Assembly (NCBI GenBank): GCA_029931535.1
Contig: JAQPZY010000831.1
Coordinates: 1 to 64,000 of the forward strand
From: Margaritifera margaritifera
Lineage: Eukaryota > Mollusca > Bivalvia > Unionida > Margaritiferidae
Length of the DNA: 64,000 nt
Direction of reading: 5' to 3'
A program made the position numbers and the translations under genes. Positions 11,701 through 20,995 of this stretch are shown here, in pieces (the stretch's first letter is position 1; every line of letters starts with the position of its first letter). Below the pieces are notes generated by a model. That model did not search any database. It was not told the origin of the DNA and saw only the letters and a list, made by a program, of their open reading frames with translations.

Positions 11701-12323
11701 AAGCTAAGGTCAAAGCTATCTCTGAATTTCAAGTTCCAATTTGTAAAAAGCAACTGATGCGATTTCTAGGTATGGCTGGATATTATCGGAAATTTTGTTC
11801 CAAATTTTCCAAAATTGCTGAACCTTTAACAAGTTTATTGAGTAAGAAAACCAAATTTTGTTGGTCTGACAAGTGTCAGGAATCTTTTGACAAGTTAAAG
11901 GCCATGCTTAAGAATGCACCATTTCTTTCTGCACCAAATTTTAGCCAATCATTTAAATTATCTGTTGATGCAAGTGATGTAGGGGTTGGTGGAGTATTGA
12001 TTCAGGAAGACAAAAGTGGTGTGGATCACCCTGTGTGTTATTTTTCTATAAAACTAAACAAGCACCAGAAAAATTATTCCACAATTGAGAAGGAATGTTT
12101 GGCTTTGATATTGGCTTTACAGCATTTTGAAGTGTATGTTACCTCAGCGCTTTCTCCAATTATTGTGTACAGTGATCACAATCCCCTTACTTTCATCAAC
12201 AAAATGAAAGATAAAAATCGGAGATTGTTGAGATGGAGTTTGATATTGCAAGAATATAACATTGACATCAAACACATCAGGGGAAAAGACAATGTGATTG
12301 CAGATGCACTCTCACGTGCCTAG
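8607..12323 (+). CDS. Pol polyprotein, copy 3: CCHC-protease-integrase-RT-RNase H
   Basis: A continuous frame of 1238 codons, of which the first ~12 are an out-of-frame shadow of Gag. In order: CCHC zinc knuckle (C49, C52, H57, C62), aspartic protease DTGA (D138), integrase H2C2 zinc-binding region (about 389-430), integrase DDE core (D460, D519, E555, with 35 residues between the last two), RT with FDLLKGF, MPFGMKNSPATFQ and the YIDD active site (D974, D975), and RNase H (D1121, E1161-1163, D1190) ending ADALSRA. The RT and RNase H are clearly Ty3/Gypsy type, yet integrase precedes them. The product would be processed by its own protease in a cytoplasmic particle and integrate cDNA in the nucleus. 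No env-like frame follows. All catalytic residues I can place are present. Confidence 0.93.
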   Translation: MVINRPLSSFLVKKPFQSHSSTSKFHNSTTVRNQTSDKTDQKSLSLPTCTYCKTKGHVISDCFKLKNKQQSKDRAFPNALISTRSRSRSCIESNTFVGSNKPQSDSILEAYEPFMSEGSISLIGDSAKPIPIKKILRDTGASQSLLLSGTLPLSEESSSSESVLVQGVECGFVNVPLHCVNLASDLVSGPVTVGAVTSLPIEGVHLLLGNDLAGDKVVVNPLVTDKPCLDQKVDPVETEIPDLYPACAVTRAMAKRALEIDVDQDIIPLADTCIGQFFAEVTFSSGIGQSNGIDHSDPLLATHSLCPTQDDKRESLVVEQEQDPEISCLFQRAISETEATQVPVCYFVKNGVLLRKWRPPDVPAGDEWSVSYQIVVPKSYRQEILNLAHETNLACHLGVRKTYHKILNHFYWPKLKSDVSKYCRSCHTCQMVGKPNQKIPKAHLQPIPAFDEPFSRIIVDCVGPLPKTKLGNQYLLTIMCASTRFPEAIPLRNIKTKTIVKAFLKFFTLVGLPKSVQSDQGSNFMSGIFQQVMHELGIQQFKSSAYHPESQGALERFHQTLKNMIRSYCFDTEKDWDEGVHLLLFAVRESVQESLGFSPFELVFGHTVRGPLKLLKEKLLSNEDSKINLLDYVSDFKYKLSKACEVARTNHHTTQSNMKLRYDRNTQERSFKPGDKVLALFPIPQNPLQAKFYGPYTVEKKVNDLNYIINTPGRRKQKQLCHINMLKEYFDRDSSANYSVNLVVPVPHSEDINDGVRSDYSDSGITNLRNSEILNNLDQKLSHLQQQEGNELKQLLHDYEHLFPDVPTRTSKIYHDVDIVDSAPVKQHPYRMNPLKQNYLKKEIQYLLENDFIEPSKSNWSSPCIPKPDNTFRMCTDYRKVNSVTKTDSFPIPRMDDCIDKIGNAEYVTKFDLLKGFCQIPLTERAKEISAFATPDGLYQYKVMPFGMKNSPATFQRLMNMITFGLDNCDAYIDDVIIYNNTWEDHLETIRKFFDRLSDANLTINLSKSEFCHACVTFLGHIVGQGQVKPIEAKVKAISEFQVPICKKQLMRFLGMAGYYRKFCSKFSKIAEPLTSLLSKKTKFCWSDKCQESFDKLKAMLKNAPFLSAPNFSQSFKLSVDASDVGVGGVLIQEDKSGVDHPVCYFSIKLNKHQKNYSTIEKECLALILALQHFEVYVTSALSPIIVYSDHNPLTFINKMKDKNRRLLRWSLILQEYNIDIKHIRGKDNVIADALSRA

Positions 12324-12452
12324 AAATGTAATATTGCTTGATGTAATTAAGTCCAGTATCATAAAACATGTTCTTATGTAATTTTGGTTATTGTACTATT
12401 AGATGTATATTCAAAAGAAAGCTTTATTATATAAATCTTTCTTTTTCTTTAT

Positions 12453-12461
12453 GAGGGGAGG
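12453..12461 (+). promoter_or_regulatory. Polypurine tract, copy 3
   Basis: GAGGGGAGG directly abuts LTR C. Confidence 0.8.
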
Positions 12462-13212
12462 TGTTATGTATGATGTTTATATAATATTATAAATATTTTA
12501 GGAAATTATAAATGTTTCTTCACTTTAATATTTGCTTAAATCTTTATGTTTATTAGGAAAAACATGTATAACTAGTGTCCTTGAATTAGGTTGTTTTGAT
12601 CAATATGTTTTCTCAATTTGAAGGTCAAGGTTGATTGTTGTTTACAAATAAAATTCCATTAAGATGACTCATGTTCTAGAACATTCTGTCATGTGACCAA
12701 TCTTTATATATACCATGTTTGGTGGACATTTTTTCAGTTCGACATTACCATCAGTCTTGTAAAGAGCTATTACAGTTGTGAAAATTCATTCCAAATTCTA
12801 AGAGAGGAATTATTTTAAATATTCATTGGATTATAACAGTGCTCATAAACTTTTGGATTTTGGATTTTTAATTGATAATTTTGGAATTTATGTGAACTTA
12901 TTCAGAGATTTTGGAATACTTCATTTTGACATCAGCACATCAAGATTACTAGTACATCAGGACTTTGGAGACCATTAGCACATCATAACATTCAAGGACA
13001 CAGCCGTGAATTCGGAACATTCTATATTTAGGACTTGTGATTAGAACAATCATTCTTATTGGATTATTAGGATTTCAAAACACATTACTGTAAGTGACTT
13101 TTTGATTTTTCATTTTAATTATCTAGTAATAAATTGCTTGTTGATTTTTACTTGATTTGTTGGTTTCACTTTCTTTCTGTTACATTTTTTTTTAGACCAT
13201 AGAGTCGTAACA
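12462..13212 (+). repeat. LTR C of Ty3/Gypsy-type element (751 bp)
   Basis: The right-hand LTR of the array, with ends TGTTA...TAACA. Host sequence (ATCCCAAC...) follows directly. The matching left flank lies outside the window, so a target-site duplication cannot be checked. Confidence 0.92.
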
Positions 13213-14177
13213 ATCCCAACATTATTTTGCCATAGTCCAGTTGAGCTTGCGGGCAAAGCGAAGCCTCATATATTTATATCCTGATACAGTATCAATTGGT
13301 TGACCTCGAAAGTTCCACTGCTCATTGTTTCTTAGAAAACCCCTGTTTCTTAAAACAATAATTTCAGTGATATCAAAATTAATATTCATCCCTGTTTCAT
13401 CACAAAATTATTATATACTAACTGTTATCACCGATGAGATATGGCGACGCGACGTCACAGGAAGAGAAAGGAAATTGATTAAGTCTCGGAGTACCTGGAT
13501 AGAGCCAACATGGCGCCATCTTGTGGTAATTCGATTTCGGCCTATATCTTAATTATCTAATTAGCCACTACTTTGAAAATTGGTATAATAGCTTATAATA
13601 TAATGGGATTAATATAATAAAAACAAGCCTGAAGGACCTGTTTTCCGTTTCAAGACGAAAAAATAATAATTGAAGATATAGTAAGAAATCACACTCACTT
13701 AGAGAGTAAATATAATGGTCAAGTACATCAAGAATGTAATCTGTATTACAAATATCCAAAAAATGCATACCATTGTTCATTTATAAATTATACATTATAC
13801 ATTGATACATGACGGAAAAATTACCAGGAAATGGATTTATTCAGGTCTTACCACCATGAAATTTGCTGCAACAAAATGAATACAAGTTTTTTTGTCCACC
13901 TTGTCTGCATTTTGATTGCATTTGATGGCTCAGACAAATATCATCACTGTGGGATGAAGGATTTGTTAAGATTAGTGTCGTCTCAAACTAGCAATGATGT
14001 CTTCAATTAAGATGTATAAAATCTTATGGATTTTTATATTGATTGCAAGGGGTTATGTAGTTACTATAGGTTGCCATCCTTTCTATTTAATAGCCACAAA
14101 AACTAGCAAAGTTTTAAAGAAAATGTTATAAACACTAAAGCCCATTACAGGAGCAAGAAATAAGTACTCGTACTTAC
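13213..14177. other. Unassigned flank of the retroelement array
   Basis: AT-rich, with no convincing coding frame. A palindromic ATGGCGCCAT followed by CTTGTGG (about 13509-13525) resembles a YY1-type GCCATCTTG element, but there is no adjacent gene start to support a promoter. Confidence 0.4.
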
Positions 14178-14463
14178 GTGCTCATCCAAAGGCTGCTAAA
14201 ATCACAAAATTCAAGTTGGCAATGTTTATCAAAAGTAACACCAGGACGAGTACAAGAAAAGAGAGCAAAAACATTATCCAAATTATTCAAGTACAGGGTA
14301 ACCAAACCTTGTTTTCTTAATATTTCATTCAGGTAGTCATTTTGCTCTGCTTTCATTGAACTCGGCAGTTTTACCTTGTAAATCTTCCTTCGGGTTTTAA
14401 TGCTTGATTTGCCATTTATCAGCCCCATTACAATCAAATAATGTGTGAACAGATAATTGTTTC
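14178..14463 (-). CDS. Possible internal exon B of an unidentified minus-strand gene
   Basis: An open frame of ~94 codons on the minus strand is bounded by an acceptor (TTTACAG before 14463) and a strong donor (GTAAGTAC after 14178). The product is soluble-looking, mixed alpha/beta in composition, and I do not recognise it. The frame needs one base from the previous exon, whereas exon A ends in phase 0. Either a small exon lies between them or there is an indel in the sequence. It could be part of the same gene as exon A because both face the same way and each has good splice sites. Confidence 0.5.
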
Positions 14464-14727
14464 CTGTAAATGATAATCAATTAGTTATTATATCTCCAAT
14501 TTGTACTGCTGCTGTTGCCTTTTAAGAATAACAAATTAGCGTTAGCATATTTTTATTTTGCTGCCAAGTTTGATTAAACATTAGCTAAAGTTTCATTCAG
14601 GACCATTTAAATTAATATCTAAAATATGTTTCTGTTTTTCACGTAATAAGTACATGATTCCATTTATACTGCCATGATCAGATTCCTTTGACATGTTCAT
14701 TATTTAAGCTAGAAGTTGGTTCTTTAC

Positions 14728-15006
14728 CTGTATTCTAATATACAACTCAGCGTGTTCTTTATTTTCAATAAACCTGTTTATCAAACTTGTACATGGACCT
14801 ACTTTCTTTATTGTAATGACATATTGTGTCTGCGAACAATCTATCAGGTATAATCTGTATTCAACACATGTTAATGAGTTAAGCTCATACGTTTCAGCTA
14901 ATTGTTTAAGTGTAATGTTAGACATGAAAGTATACAGTAAGCTACTAGACCCTCTGACAAACAATCTGTCTCTGCTTGCTAGTATAATGACACCATCTGG
15001 ATAATC
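14728..15006 (-). CDS. Possible internal exon A of an unidentified minus-strand gene
   Basis: A 279-nt minus-strand open exon (93 codons) between acceptor TCAG (before 15006) and donor GTAAAG (after 14728), phase 0 at both ends. It begins DYPDGVIILASRDRLF and includes a Cys-containing middle segment. I do not recognise the family. Further upstream on the minus strand, about 15490-15590, a short frame containing VFRLVGNDGKILALSW ends next to a GTAGGT donor-like site and may be an earlier exon. Confidence 0.5.
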
Positions 15007-15204
15007 CTGACTTGATACATTACTTCAAAACGCACTATACAACCAAGGATTTTTTAATTTCCACTTCAAACTCCTGTTTGTATTTATCGATGTAATTTTT
15101 TAATGTATCCATTCTAAAACTCAGTGCAGGATTATTTATGCTCGTTGCTGTATTTGCATGCCTATAATTTTTTAAAATCTATTTTAGTTTAAAATGTAAA
15201 AATG

Positions 15205-15465
15205 TTACCACTTAATGCAAGAGTTTTTTTGTAAAAAAAATATTTTAATGTTGGTTGCATCTGTTTCTTTTGTAAACGTTTGCTCCAAACCATTTAAATC
15301 TTTTTTTTTTTGTATATTGTATCCTTTTGTATAATTTGTTAATATTACGCTATCACAAAACAATACCATTATTATTTTAATATTCATATCTTCTTTTCCA
15401 TTTGCTTTTGATTGCTGTATTTCAGCACGTAACTTTTTTTTTTTAAATTTTGTAAAAGGTAACAT
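15205..15465 (-). other. Minus-strand open frame interrupted by poly-A runs, doubtful
   Basis: An 86-codon, Lys/Asn-rich frame that depends on several T8-T11 runs (plus strand). No splice sites define it and I recognise no domain. Probably intronic low-complexity sequence. Confidence 0.2.
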
Positions 15466-15916
15466 CTTTTATTATACACCTACCAATTTTCTACCCAAGA
15501 AAGAGCCAGAATTTTACCGTCATTTCCTACAAGCCGGAAAACGATACTATCGTTTTCCAAATCCGTATCACCATCCTCTCAAACAAGGCTGGGACTACTT
15601 TATCCTCGAGGTTTCCTGGTGAAACTAGCAGCGCCCCTAGCGATGGAATGCCAACACTAGCAGTAAACAAAGCTCTCACAGCGACGTTAGTTAAGAAAGC
15701 TTGCGTTTTATGTCAAATATCTGAAAGGTGCAAACAATTTTTTTGTCAAAACAACAATAAAAAAGCATTTATTCCTTTATTTTGAAGTAGTACAATATTA
15801 CCAAAATGTTCGTCTGAAACAAGATCACATTCGGGAATCGAGTACCAAAACATTACTGACAGTACAAACCATTTACGAAAGGTCATAATTTGTAACGTTA
15901 GAGATTTTCCCGCATA

Positions 15917-16284
15917 ATGGATGAATTTGAAATTTTAAATATTGAAGATGTGTTTATCGATGAGTTCGACATGCAGATCATGGATGAATATGTGAGTTTG
16001 CCATCAATTCTAAATGATTTTCCTGACAATGCCGCTGCAGAACTAGCACCGAAAGTAAACAAGGCCCCTGCCTTTGTTGTCAAGTCCCCACTGGAGCCTC
16101 TCACAATGTCCCGCCAGAAACGCATTCAACCTAGCTTCGGAAAGCAACTTCAAAAGTCATTCAGCTGGTGAAATCTTCAGAGATGCAAAATTTGATAACT
16201 GCAAAATAACTATAAATCACATATACGAGTCTGCTGCCCCCAAGCGTCGAAGAATCTGTGTTATTGACAGTGATAGTAGTCAAA
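15917..16284 (+). CDS. Short acidic protein with basic tail, first exon(s), frameshift suspected
   Basis: The ATG at 15917 opens an 84-codon acidic frame (MDEFEILNIEDVF...) ending at 16169-16171. From about 16150 a second frame carries on plausibly (EIFRDAKFDNCKITINHIY) into a basic patch (PKRRR) and a Ser/Asp-rich end (VIDSDSSQSE), reaching GTGAGTGA at 16285, which could be a donor or lie just before the TGA at 16290-16292. I suspect one protein with a one-base error near 16150. The PKRRR patch suggests a nuclear protein. It starts about 270 bp from the possible minus-strand gene to its left, facing away from it, so the two may share a bidirectional promoter. Function unknown. Confidence 0.45.
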
Positions 16285-16495
16285 GTGAGTGACCGTTGTT
16301 CCAAAAATTTCATTCATACAACTAATATTCATGCGCATGTCAGCTTTTCAAAAATGTAATTCGGTTTATGCTTTAAGATGAAGTTCGTATTAAAGAGGTT
16401 GAAATGTTTAGCAATTTCTTTTTTTTTAACAAATATATAGTGATTTTATTAAATGATCTGAAAATTGGTAGGTATATAACAAAAATATCATTATC

Positions 16496-16644
16496 ACAGT
16501 AACGCGATCTTGATTGCTAGATCACGTCTCGTTGTCAGCATCAGAAAATCAGGATCATGACTCGACGCTTCGCGTCTCGTAATGATCCGGATTTTTTGAT
16601 GCTGACAACTCGACGTGATCTAGCAATCAAGATCGCGTTACTGT
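16496..16644. repeat. Near-perfect 149-bp palindrome with nested hairpin
   Basis: Arms 16496-16558 and 16582-16644 (63 bp each) are inverted copies with about five mismatches, starting ACAGTAACGCGATCTTGATT. The 23-base loop itself contains GACGC...GCGTC, a second small hairpin. The flanks are AT-rich. It could be a foldback or MITE-type element. There is no coding content. Confidence 0.85.
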
Positions 16645-19023
16645 TATAATACTATATATTTATCATTCTGATCTTATCATTCAGATCAGTAATAGATAAA
16701 TCTTATGCATTTGTAATTTATTTTCTTTGTTGTTATCCTCTCACCTTTTTGGCTATATTAGTTAAATAATTCATATTTGCAACTCTGAGAAAGTATTAGT
16801 GTTAGCAGTTATTTTGTTATTCATGTTAGTAATACTGGTACCAAAATCATTTTAAATCTCTTGATCGTTTTGTTAGATTTCATCATTTAAGTCTTTCTGG
16901 AACAGCGAGTGAAATGTACCATATTCTTCTATATAATCTTTATTTTCCATATCACTCTCAAAAGCAGCTATTTCTGAGTTTATTCTCTATTCAGTGGGTT
17001 ATAAGCACTGTTGAATGTTTGGCATTTTTTCTAGTCTTTCTTTTATGGTTTATAATATTTGTATGGCTTTTTTTTTTTTTTGCAACTCGTGGATTTTGTT
17101 AGGTCTTTTGGTACCGCTTTGTTCGATAGCAGTTATTGTGTTGTCAACCTTTTCTCTTCATGTTTTGATATTTTATAGATTGGTAGACTTTAAACTATTA
17201 CTAACTGATTAATATGTTTCGTTAAAAAGATTTTATTAGCTGCATTGGTGTTATCACCAACAATTGCAATACTGTTATTGTTGAGGTTTAAATAATTTAA
17301 CCAATTGTTCATTGACTAACATAGTGTTTCATCTGTCTTCTCTGCAGAATGAAAACTAAGATCACTATGATCTCTCATTTCCTTTAGGTGAGAAAAAACA
17401 ACAACGTATATTACAGGCATACCGCCAAAATCTATCACACTTTGTTTTCATCGTTTATACTGATGCTTAATCTGTTTATGGTACTTCTTTGTAATTGCTT
17501 GTAAAGACCATTAACATTGTAAAAACAAAGCTACATTTGTTAAAGGTAGAAACTCAAGGATACAAAAATAGCCAGCAGTAAAGTCATTTTTATTCTATTT
17601 ATCTTTACTTGATCGAGACAAATGTATAAATTGGGGGATTTAAAACTTCCAAAAACTGTATCTGATTCAGGAGATGTCTGTTTAGATTGATCTGTATTGA
17701 ATACTGACAATTTAGCGTTCTAATTTGTTATGTGCACTGTGTAATTGTTAGAAGGTGTAATGAGAATTTTTGAGTTGTGTTGTAAACATTCAATATGTTT
17801 ACTGTCTTCATTGTCAGCATTAGCAGATAGTCCATTTTGATTTTGTTCATGTACATTTAAAAGTTATAACCATCAGAATTTAAAAAGCCTTTGTTTCATA
17901 TTAGTCGTCGATCTAATAGAATTTGTTGATATTGCGTTTATAGGAAACATTGTAATAATCAACAACAAAATCAATTCTCTGTTATGAAATTAATAGTTTA
18001 CCATTTCTGTTATCAATTGGATTGGTAAAATAGATATCATTCTGAGGTGAAATGTTTATCGTAAGATAGCTTTCCATTTATGTAGCTTAAATTAAAAGAG
18101 CTGAAAGTGAAACAACCAAATGTTTTAACTTTTCTTTTTGCGTTGTATCCTTTGCTTCTGTTATGATAATATACTTTATGTGTGTTGTAAGCTTCTCCAC
18201 AATTTTTATATCTTTCAATGTCTTTGCCCCCTCTAAACAAAAGCATTTCTGTGTTGTTTACTTTCTTCTCGATTGCATTATTTATCTAATTGTATTTGTT
18301 ATATTCAGCAGCTACCAAATTAAATTCCCCGCGATTGATTTAATTTATTGCCTTGCTTATCATGTCGTCAATTCCATTCAACTATATTCGTCTTAGAATT
18401 ATGCTGTAAGTAATAGTAGTATAAATTGAAATGTGCTTAGTTCACTGGATATGAAATAGTAAAATATAAATGATGGTTGCAACGATATAGTTAAAATTCA
18501 AAACAGAAATAGTCATAACTGAGTTTTATTAAGGTAATGGTTGCTGCAAACTATGAATGAAGAAGCACTACACAAAAATGGAATGAAGGAAATAGAGATT
18601 ATCATAAACGATGGAATGAAGAAAATCGAGTAAACCGAAATAAAAACTCAAAAAAAGGACAACAATGATGAAAGTTTCAGAATAATTTACAAGAATTTGA
18701 ATATTATATGAGTGAAGAGACAATATGAAATCTGATAATACTTTAAATTTACGTGGCATTCCATATACTGACTTTTATGATACATTGCTAAAATCTACCG
18801 GACCTGAAGATATTAGTATTAATGATTCAAACATAGAATATTTAATTCCTTATTCTTCTTTCGATATTTTGGTATTTTCTATACTAATTTTTAACTCTTG
18901 TATATATTCTTCAATTTCCGGAGAAAAAAAACCTACTGCTATTTGTATCTTTCGAGAAATCGAATTATTTGTCTGGTTTTTTAATCATTTTAATTGTGTG
19001 AAAATGGCAAATTGGTGGTGGAG
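16645..19023. other. AT-rich region without a recognised gene
   Basis: Only short, T-rich open frames are present (for example a hydrophobic one at 16914-17102 caused by T-rich sequence). The 18725-19114 frame overlaps the start of decayed element-derived sequence but has no recognisable domain of its own. Confidence 0.5.
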
Positions 19024-20194
19024 ATGTTTTATGATCAGACATTTGAAAATCCAGCATATGAATATGATTATTTCATACAAGAACAAGCACTCATACAATT
19101 TGATACACATTTAAATTTGTCTAATGAGGGATTTGAAATTCCCGTAACTGCAGCTTAAGTGGATACATACAAATAATTTGTTAAACACGCTTTTAACATA
19201 GATAATACATGAAACCAAATAATTAAACCTCGCTTACAGTATGATGGAAACATATTGTATTACCAGAGTAAAAGGTTAGCACATAACTCTATAACTACGA
19301 AAACAGGTGAAAGAAACTTTCTTAAGTCATTAGACTCGACGAAAGACGAAAATAAAACGATACCACCAAATGGTAAACCTCTAGACAGACCTTTCCAACA
19401 GCCTTTAGAAGCTACTATGTAAACAAAGACAACCAATACAAGTTTCTGAAGAAACATAGATGCAAACAATAGATACAATTGAACCGCTCGATCATAAAGT
19501 AAAAGAAGCAGATATTATCATAGATGATTGTCATAAATTAATTCGAAGTAAGAAACTTCCACTTGCAGATAGCAGATCTTTTACTCTGGAAGTTGAAAAA
19601 GAATTAAAAGATTATGTAAATGCCGTAGTTGTTGTTGTATCGAAAATGAAATCAAACACTGCAATATATGACACACAAAGAGAGGACATAAAGAAAGATA
19701 TATGTAAAGAGACAGATGCAACGACAAAAATTTAATTGCAATATCAGTTGGAAATTACTCAAAGTCAATGAGCACAATTAAGTGAACATTTAATAGAGTT
19801 GGAGAAAAATGTTAGAGACAACACTGAAAACATTGATGCAAATGTCAGAGAAATGTTACCATTCGGTGAAAGGTTAAGACAGATTGCTCAAAGAAAAAGC
19901 TGTAACAATTGCTACCATTGTCGCAGCAATAGGTATGGCAATATCAATTGTTACTCTATCGTTAGAAAATATGATAACAGGTAAATAGTGTTGGTAGTTA
20001 TGGTTGTGGAAAAGGTGAGAAAGAGTCATTTCGTGGACAAAGTAATAAAAAAGCATGAAAACTATAGCCAGCCGTTTGTTCGAGCTATTCAAAAGGCAAC
20101 AGCAGCACTGCCTAGTATTGTTGTTGCTTCCTTCTTGGCTAATAATATCATCTTGCTTATTTTTGTATTATTTGGCCTGTTGTTTGCAGTTTAA
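19024..20194 (+). pseudogene. Decayed coiled-coil/hydrophobic-tail gene of a Polinton/adintovirus-like element
   Basis: A series of plus-strand coding blocks is separated by stops and frame changes: 19024-19158 (acidic, with FENPAYEYDY), 19240-19422 (DGNILYYQSKRLAH...), 19460-19735 (helical, Lys/Glu-rich), 19799-19885 (coiled-coil-like), about 19890-19983 (hydrophobic TIATIVAAIGMAISIVTLS), and about 20094-20194 (ATAALPSIVV followed by a hydrophobic C-terminus). Order and spacing are those of one eroded gene. From memory, uncharacterised proteins with this layout are common in cnidarian and bivalve genomes alongside F54H12.2-type capsid genes; I cannot confirm that here. Function unknown, probably structural. 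Clearly inactive. Confidence 0.5.
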
Positions 20195-20509
20195 ATAAGA
20201 GGTGCAGACATGGCATCAAGGAGGATGAAACATTCATAATTTATTTTAAAAGAAAATTAGACCAGCTGATTGTTTGTTTATTTCATGATCTTTGTCTTTT
20301 AGATCATGTGCAGATGCGATTACAAGACTTGTACCATTTTGTCCCTTATTGTTTCCAGTTATTACCCAGGTTTTTTTCTTCTGTTCTATTGTCTTTTGAT
20401 TTAGTTTACAGACTGTTTATCAGCTGCTGGAATAATATTCTTTCTCACGTCGATTTTTATTTAAGTGTTCAATCATAGTTTAAAGCCGTCGGATGACTTT
20501 TTAAGTTGT

Positions 20510-20995
20510 TCTTGTATCCTACAATACTACCCATTTTCATCATCATGACGCTCGGCAATACAAATATACCATCACCACTAACAGCATAGTCAAGTCTACA
20601 TTTGAATCTGAAATATATTGCTCATATTTTATCATCGTGATGTTTTAATCAGAGTCATATCTTGGACGCCTACAATTAATTTCTCAAGTAATTTTTTAAC
20701 AATGTCTTGAACAGTGGAAACAGACTGTGTAGTAAATATTGCTTTGATCGTGGACACCTAAACTATAGATTGCACAACACCTTATACTTTGATTTTTTTT
20801 ATCACACATTACCATTGACTTAATTTCACCAACCTACAATTTCATCCAGTATTCAACCGTACCAGTTCTGTAATTATAAAGACGTTTGTATGCCGTTAAC
20901 ACATCTAGGTTACCTATATTTTTCTTCACTTGAGGGACAAACTGAGTGGCAGGACACGGATTAGGAGGAGTGTTTGTTAGTCTTTTGAATCTAAA
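20510..20995 (-). pseudogene. Decayed minus-strand coding block, unidentified
   Basis: The minus strand reads coding-like through several frames: a block with NIGNLDVLTAYKRLYNY, then one with FTTQSVSTVQDIVKKLLEKL, then one with LDYAVSGDGIFVLPSV. Each ends at a stop or frameshift. It lies next to the plus-strand pseudogene at 19.0-20.2 kb and may belong to the same element. I do not recognise the protein. Confidence 0.4.

Larger units (their letters stand above)
7496..13212 (+). mobile_element. Ty3/Gypsy-type LTR retrotransposon, copy 3 (LTR B to LTR C)
   Basis: This is the best preserved unit (5717 bp): LTR B, primer binding site, gag-pol, polypurine tract, LTR C. It has one long frame with a single early frameshift at an A7 run (8642-8648), which is A6 in copy 2. 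Because integrase lies upstream of RT in a Gypsy-type Pol, I place it with the Gmr1-like group. This rests on domain order and RT/integrase motifs, not on a tree. Confidence 0.9.

Noticed and set aside
13325..13552. 75-codon plus-strand frame after LTR C
   Set aside because: No recognisable domain, splice site or codon signal; likely chance.
19988..20194. Intact small membrane protein
   Set aside because: It is the out-of-frame-joined C-terminal end of the decayed coiled-coil gene starting near 19024.
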